Positions 7,853-10,833 of a stretch of DNA of 10,833 nucleotides are shown here, piece after piece (position 1 is the first letter of the stretch; every line of letters starts with the position of its first letter). The stretch comes from Thermodesulfobacteriaceae bacterium. Lineage in GTDB: Bacteria > Desulfobacterota > Thermodesulfobacteria > Thermodesulfobacteriales > Thermodesulfobacteriaceae. The translations under genes were made by a program, and so were the position numbers. The stretch is taken from assembly GCA_015494725.1 (NCBI GenBank), contig WGAR01000114.1, positions 1 to 10,833 on the forward strand, written 5' to 3'. The notes beneath the pieces were generated by a model. It was not told the origin of the DNA. It saw nothing but the letters and a program-made list of their open reading frames with translations, and ran no database searches.

Positions 7853-8242
7853 TCAGCCCTCCAGGACCTTGAGATAGACCTTGCGGGTGCGGGGGCCATC
7901 GTATTCGGCAAAGAAGATACGCTGCCAGGTTCCCAGAACCGGTCGCCCCTCCTCCACCAGCACGGAAAGACACGGCCCGGTGAGGCTGGCCTTGACATGG
8001 GCCGGGGAGTTGCCCTCCAGATGCCGATAGGCGAATTCATAGGGGGCCAGACGCTCATAGACCCTCAGGATGTCCTCGGCTACCGCCGGATCGGCCCCCT
8101 CGTTTATCACCAGCCCGGCCGTAGTGTGGGGGACGTAAAGAAAACATACCCCGCTCTTCACCCCTTTTACCCGCCGGGAAACCTCCTCGGTGATATCGAT
8201 GAACTGGGTCCTGGCCGTGCTCTTGACGGTGATGACCTCCAT
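7853..8242 (-). CDS. yjbQ: YjbQ/UPF0047 family protein (secondary thiamine-phosphate synthase-like)
   Basis: This small soluble protein of 129 residues belongs to the UPF0047/YjbQ family, whose usual length is 130-140. The signature is complete: PHTTAGLVINEGADPAV with His39, RHLEGNSPAHVKASLTGP with His74 and His82, then LGTWQRIFFAEYDGPR. The conserved histidines form a presumed metal or active site. E. coli YjbQ has weak thiamine-phosphate synthase activity, but the true role of the family is not settled. The frame stays open upstream to 8842, which would give 329 residues. The start was placed at 8242 because family homology begins there, GGGAGG lies 5 nt upstream and a promoter lies just beyond. 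The gene heads the yjbQ-ssb operon and diverges from the CBS-ACT gene. Confidence 0.93.
   Translation of the reverse strand: MEVITVKSTARTQFIDITEEVSRRVKGVKSGVCFLYVPHTTAGLVINEGADPAVAEDILRVYERLAPYEFAYRHLEGNSPAHVKASLTGPCLSVLVEEGRPVLGTWQRIFFAEYDGPRTRKVYLKVLEG
7857..7862 (-). promoter_or_regulatory. Ribosome binding site of ssb
   Basis: On the minus strand this reads GGAGGG, 7 nt before the ssb ATG at 7849, inside the last codons of yjbQ. It fixes the ssb start and suggests coupled translation. Confidence 0.75.
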
Positions 8243-8247
8243 ACACA

Positions 8248-8253
8248 CCTCCC
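8248..8253 (-). promoter_or_regulatory. Ribosome binding site of yjbQ
   Basis: On the minus strand this reads GGGAGG, followed by TGTGT and the ATG at 8242. It decides the start against the longer open frame. Confidence 0.8.
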
Positions 8254-8264
8254 GTGATCCTAAA

Positions 8265-8292
8265 ACTATATCCCTTCCGGCTCGGTTGTCAA
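8265..8292 (-). promoter_or_regulatory. Predicted sigma-70 promoter of yjbQ-ssb
   Basis: On the minus strand there is a perfect -35 hexamer TTGACA (8292-8287), a 16-nt spacer and the -10 hexamer TATAGT (8270-8265, 5 of 6 to consensus). Transcription would start near 8258, giving a short leader of about 16 nt that still contains the GGGAGG site. The -35 box overlaps that of the opposite promoter. Confidence 0.7.
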
Positions 8293-8314
8293 AAGGATCT
8301 TTCGGAGGCATAAT
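8286..8314 (+). promoter_or_regulatory. Predicted sigma-70 promoter of the CBS-ACT gene
   Basis: TTGTCA (8286-8291, 5 of 6), a 17-nt spacer and CATAAT (8309-8314, 5 of 6) form a good plus-strand promoter. The start would be near 8321, leaving a leader of about 30 nt that carries the GGAGGA site. Confidence 0.65.
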
Positions 8315-8343
8315 GGGCCGAGAAAGATTTCTTTTTTCGGAGG
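8300..8343 (+). repeat. 9-bp direct repeat TTTCGGAGG in the intergenic region
   Basis: TTTCGGAGG occurs at 8300-8308 and again at 8335-8343, 35 bp apart. The second copy contains the ribosome binding site of the CBS-ACT gene. The first lies in the spacer of the predicted promoter. It could be a protein site or a chance repeat of a Shine-Dalgarno-like string. Confidence 0.5.
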
Positions 8344-8344
8344 A
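8339..8344 (+). promoter_or_regulatory. Ribosome binding site of the CBS-ACT gene
   Basis: GGAGGA ends 6 nt before the ATG at 8351 and supports that start. Confidence 0.8.
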
Positions 8345-8350
8345 GCAAGA

Positions 8351-9073
8351 ATGCTGGTAAAGGACTGGATGACTGAAGAAGTAATCGTCCTGGATGAGAA
8401 CGCTTCTATTATGAAGGCCTCTCAGATCATGAAGGAACACAACATCCGGCGTATTCCCGTGGTGCGGGGGGGGAAGCTGGTGGGGATCGTGAGCGATCGG
8501 GACATCAAAGAGGCCACCCCCTCCAAGGCTACGGCCCTGGATGTGCATGAACTCTATTATCTCCTCTCCGAGGTGCGGGTAAAGGACATCATGACCCCGG
8601 ATCCCATCACCGTTCGGCCCGAGGACACCGTGGAGTATGCGGCGGTGCTGATGCTGGAGAACCGCATTTCCGGTTTGCCGGTGGTGGATGAGGCCGGCCA
8701 CGTGGTGGGGATTATCACTCAGACCGACGTATTCAAGGTCTTTGTGAACATTACCGGTATCTATTACGGTCCCATCCAGATCGGTCTGGAGATCGAGGAT
8801 TCGGACAAGCTGGACGAACTGACCCATCTGATTATCAGCCACGGAGCCAGGATCATCAGCATCCTGACCTATCGGGAGGGGATCGATTCCCCGGGAAGAC
8901 AGGTCTTTGTGCGCATAAAAGACCTCCCGGAGGAGAAACTGCAGGCCCTTCTCGAGGCCCTGAGACGGAATTACAGGGTGCGCTACTGGGCCCGGGACGA
9001 TGTGAGCCGGGTGAAGTCTCCCCGGGTCAGCGCCACCAGAACAGCCATCTTAGAAGGCCGGGTCGAGGCCTGA
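8351..9073 (+). CDS. CBS-domain protein with C-terminal ACT-like domain (AcuB-like)
   Basis: This soluble, probably regulatory protein has 240 residues. It contains two CBS domains in tandem, a Bateman module: about 1-60 (LVKDWMTEEVIVLDENASIM, IRRIPVVRGGKLVGIVSDRD) and about 76-135 (VKDIMTPDPITVRPEDTVEY, ISGLPVVDEAGHVVGIITQT). Each ends in the ribose-phosphate contact S/T-x-x-D (Ser48-Asp51 and Thr123-Asp126), so adenine nucleotide binding is likely. Residues about 142-212 (QIGLEIEDSDKLDELTHLII, RQVFVRIKDLPEEKLQALLE) look like an ACT-type ligand or dimer domain. This is the layout of AcuB-like proteins, which are about 210-220 residues long. The acetoin genes that give AcuB its name are absent, so the symbol is withheld. 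The last 47 nt overlap the end of the opposing penicillin-binding protein gene, and residues 218-240 look like a basic, poorly conserved tail. Confidence 0.88.
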   Translation: MLVKDWMTEEVIVLDENASIMKASQIMKEHNIRRIPVVRGGKLVGIVSDRDIKEATPSKATALDVHELYYLLSEVRVKDIMTPDPITVRPEDTVEYAAVLMLENRISGLPVVDEAGHVVGIITQTDVFKVFVNITGIYYGPIQIGLEIEDSDKLDELTHLIISHGARIISILTYREGIDSPGRQVFVRIKDLPEEKLQALLEALRRNYRVRYWARDDVSRVKSPRVSATRTAILEGRVEA

Positions 9074-10833
9074 TCCTGGGCACCTCCCGGATCTCCGGCA
9101 CCTTGTCTTCCGGGTAAGGCAGCCAGATTTCCTCCGTTTGTCCGGAGGGGGAACGATCGCGGAAGGGAACGAAGGTTATTCCCTCCGGGACCCGGAACTT
9201 TTCCGGGCTAAGAGATAGACCGCGCAGGAGCTCCACCCAAAGCGGACAGGCGGCACGTCCTCCGGTCTCGAGTCTTCCCAGGGTTTTGGGTTTATCGTAG
9301 CCCACCCATACCCCGCAGGTATAACCCGGGGTAAACCCGATGAACCAGGCATCCTGATAGAGGTCGGTGGTGCCGGTCTTCCCGCCGGCCGGTATTCCCA
9401 GCACCCGGGCGCATCTTCCGGTGCCCTCCCGGACCACTTCCTGGAGGTAGAAATTCACCACGTAGGCCGTTTGCGGGGAAAAGACGCGCTTCCGGCGGGG
9501 ATGGGCCCGGTAGATGATTTGGCCCTCTCGATCCTGGATCAGGGCCACCAGATGGGGTTCCACCAGTTCTCCGCCCAGGGGGAAGACGGTATAGGCCCGG
9601 GTGAGTTCCCAGGGGGATACCCCGGCGCTTCCCAGGGCCAGGGAAAGGTTGCGGGGAAGGGGCCCCGAGATCTCCACCGCCCGCAGGGTTTCCTGGACCT
9701 CACCTATACCCAGGGCCCGGGCGATCTTGACCGCCACGGTGTTGCGGGAGTCCACCAGGGCGGTGCGCAGGGAGATGATGCCCAGGTAACGGTGATCGAA
9801 GTTGCGGGGGCGCCACAGCTGGCCGGATTTTCCTCCGGGAAGGACCACGGGTTCATCCACTACCAGGGAATCCGGGCGCAGGAGATCGTCTTCCAGGGCC
9901 CGGGCCCAGAGAAAGGGTTTTAAGGCCGAACCCGGAGGACGCCGGGCAAAGACCGCCCGGTTGAAGCGACTTTCCCGAAAGTCCCTTCCTCCCATGAGCA
10001 GGCGCACCTCACCGGTGGGATTCTCCAGACACACCGCCGCCACCTGGGGAATATCCTTGCGATGGTGACGGCGCGGGATCAGGGAAAGGCGCTTCAGCAC
10101 TGCGGGCCAGACCCTATCCTGCCAGGCCAGATCCAGGGTGGTGTAGATACGGTATCCTCCGGTAAGGAGCCGATCCTTTCCCAGCATGCGTTCCAGACGT
10201 CGCCGTACGATCTGCAGGAAGTATCCGGCGCGGGGATCCGGGGAGAAATCCATGGGATGGAGTCGGAGAGGGGCCTTCTCGGCCCTGCGGGCGGTTTCCC
10301 AGGTGATGTAACCCTCCTCGGCCATGCGTTTCAACACGTAGGCCCGGCGTTTCAGGGCTGCCTGAGGGTCGGCCAGGGGATTGAGGCGACTGGGGGCCGG
10401 AGGAAGACCGGCGATGAGGGCTGCCTCGGGAAGGGTGAGCTGCCATACATGTTTGCCGAAATAGGTCAGGGCCGCGGATTCCACCCCGTAGGCCCCGGCC
10501 CCGAGATAGATATGATTGAGGTAGATGTTCAGGATTTCGTCCTTGGAGAGGGCCCGATCGATCTGCCAGGCCAGAATGGCCTCCCGGATCTTGCGGGAAA
10601 GGGTCCTCTCCCGGGAGAGGAGAAGGGAACGGGCCACCTGCTGGGTGATGGTGCTCCCTCCCTGAACCACCCGGCGGGCCTTAATGTCCGCGATGAGGGC
10701 CCGCAGGATGCTGATGAAATCCACGCCCTTGTGTTCGTAAAACCGGGCGTCCTCCGCGGCCACGAAGGCCTGAATGAGATATGAGGGCATCTTGCGGAGA
10801 GGCACCGGGAAACGTCGTTCCTTGTACCAGTAA
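9027..10833 (-). CDS. Class A penicillin-binding protein (PBP1A family), N-terminus outside window
   Basis: This is a bifunctional peptidoglycan glycosyltransferase/transpeptidase acting in the periplasm. The frame is open to the right edge (YWYKERRFPVPLRKMPSYLI). The GTG at 10805 is therefore internal, and the cytoplasmic tail and membrane anchor are missing. Numbering from that codon, the GT51 domain has EDARFYEHKGVD (Glu18), GGSTITQQ (50-56), RKIREAILAWQIDRALSKDE and NIYLNHIYLGAGAYGVESAA. The transpeptidase domain has the acyl-enzyme motif S293-A-L-K296 (PPGSALKPF), S353-R-N355 and K476-T-G-T (GGKTGTTDLYQDAWFIGFTP). About 600 residues are visible, so the whole protein should be near 650. 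That is shorter than E. coli PBP1A (850), with no room for its extra domains. It ends in the Trp-rich sequence LLRWLFWWR. It converges on and overlaps the CBS-ACT gene. Confidence 0.95.
   Translation of the reverse strand, partial: YWYKERRFPVPLRKMPSYLIQAFVAAEDARFYEHKGVDFISILRALIADIKARRVVQGGSTITQQVARSLLLSRERTLSRKIREAILAWQIDRALSKDEILNIYLNHIYLGAGAYGVESAALTYFGKHVWQLTLPEAALIAGLPPAPSRLNPLADPQAALKRRAYVLKRMAEEGYITWETARRAEKAPLRLHPMDFSPDPRAGYFLQIVRRRLERMLGKDRLLTGGYRIYTTLDLAWQDRVWPAVLKRLSLIPRRHHRKDIPQVAAVCLENPTGEVRLLMGGRDFRESRFNRAVFARRPPGSALKPFLWARALEDDLLRPDSLVVDEPVVLPGGKSGQLWRPRNFDHRYLGIISLRTALVDSRNTVAVKIARALGIGEVQETLRAVEISGPLPRNLSLALGSAGVSPWELTRAYTVFPLGGELVEPHLVALIQDREGQIIYRAHPRRKRVFSPQTAYVVNFYLQEVVREGTGRCARVLGIPAGGKTGTTDLYQDAWFIGFTPGYTCGVWVGYDKPKTLGRLETGGRAACPLWVELLRGLSLSPEKFRVPEGITFVPFRDRSPSGQTEEIWLPYPEDKVPEIREVPRIRPRPGLLRWLFWWR

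Noticed and set aside
7397..8257. Plus-strand open frame of 286 codons opposite ssb and yjbQ
   Set aside because: Both minus-strand proteins have complete family signatures and ribosome binding sites. The plus-strand frame has neither and begins inside hemA.
8313..8360. Possible 15-codon leader peptide (MGRERFLFSEEQECW) with GGAGG upstream, overlapping the CBS-ACT start
   Set aside because: Its ATG falls within the predicted -10 box, so the main transcript would not contain it. The spacing from GGAGG is only 4 nt. It would deserve attention only if transcription starts upstream of 8300.
8243..8842. Upstream extension of the yjbQ frame to 329 residues
   Set aside because: Homology starts at 8242 with a strong ribosome binding site. 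The extension would cross the divergent promoters and lie antisense to the CBS-ACT gene.
10062..10784. Plus-strand open frame of 240 codons opposite the PBP gene
   Set aside because: It is antisense to conserved GT51 and linker coding sequence, with no recognisable domain and a composition typical of antisense frames.

Overview
The window is about 10.8 kb of GC-rich, tightly packed bacterial DNA. It holds nine protein-coding genes and almost no non-coding sequence. I see no mobile element, CRISPR array, tRNA or rRNA. The organism has an outer membrane (TolC-type protein, RND efflux pump, lipoprotein adaptor), makes haem precursors by the C5 (glutamyl-tRNA) route, and probably matures cytochromes c by System II (a CcsA-type protein). 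These traits together suit a respiratory Gram-negative such as a member of Desulfobacterota, Thermodesulfobacteriota or Aquificota. That placement is inference, because nothing here fixes the taxon.

Layout. Positions 1-5241 (+) carry a tripartite efflux operon: the 3' part of a TolC-family outer-membrane factor, a lipoprotein membrane-fusion adaptor and a 1066-residue RND permease, with junctions of -14 and +3 nt. After a 40-nt gap come a CcsA/HemX-like haem-handling membrane protein and hemA (glutamyl-tRNA reductase), overlapping by 17 nt. hemA meets a minus-strand pair, yjbQ-ssb, tail to tail, and their stop codons share the four bases TTAG. yjbQ-ssb and a plus-strand CBS-ACT protein diverge from a 108-bp intergenic region whose two predicted promoters share one -35 box. 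The CBS-ACT gene then runs 47 nt into the 3' end of a minus-strand class A penicillin-binding protein, whose 5' end lies beyond the right edge.

How the genes work together. The first three genes should form one envelope-spanning, proton-driven exporter. The next two link haem precursor synthesis with haem delivery or with control of HemA. The rest are housekeeping or conserved genes: DNA replication and repair (ssb), a YjbQ-family enzyme, a nucleotide-sensing regulatory protein and peptidoglycan synthesis. I found no convincing new multi-gene system. The most interesting points are the shared -35 divergent promoter, the ccsA/hemX-hemA overlap, poly-T tracts at the start of the ccsA-like gene, unusual residues in the RND permease and its adaptor, and the compact convergent gene ends.
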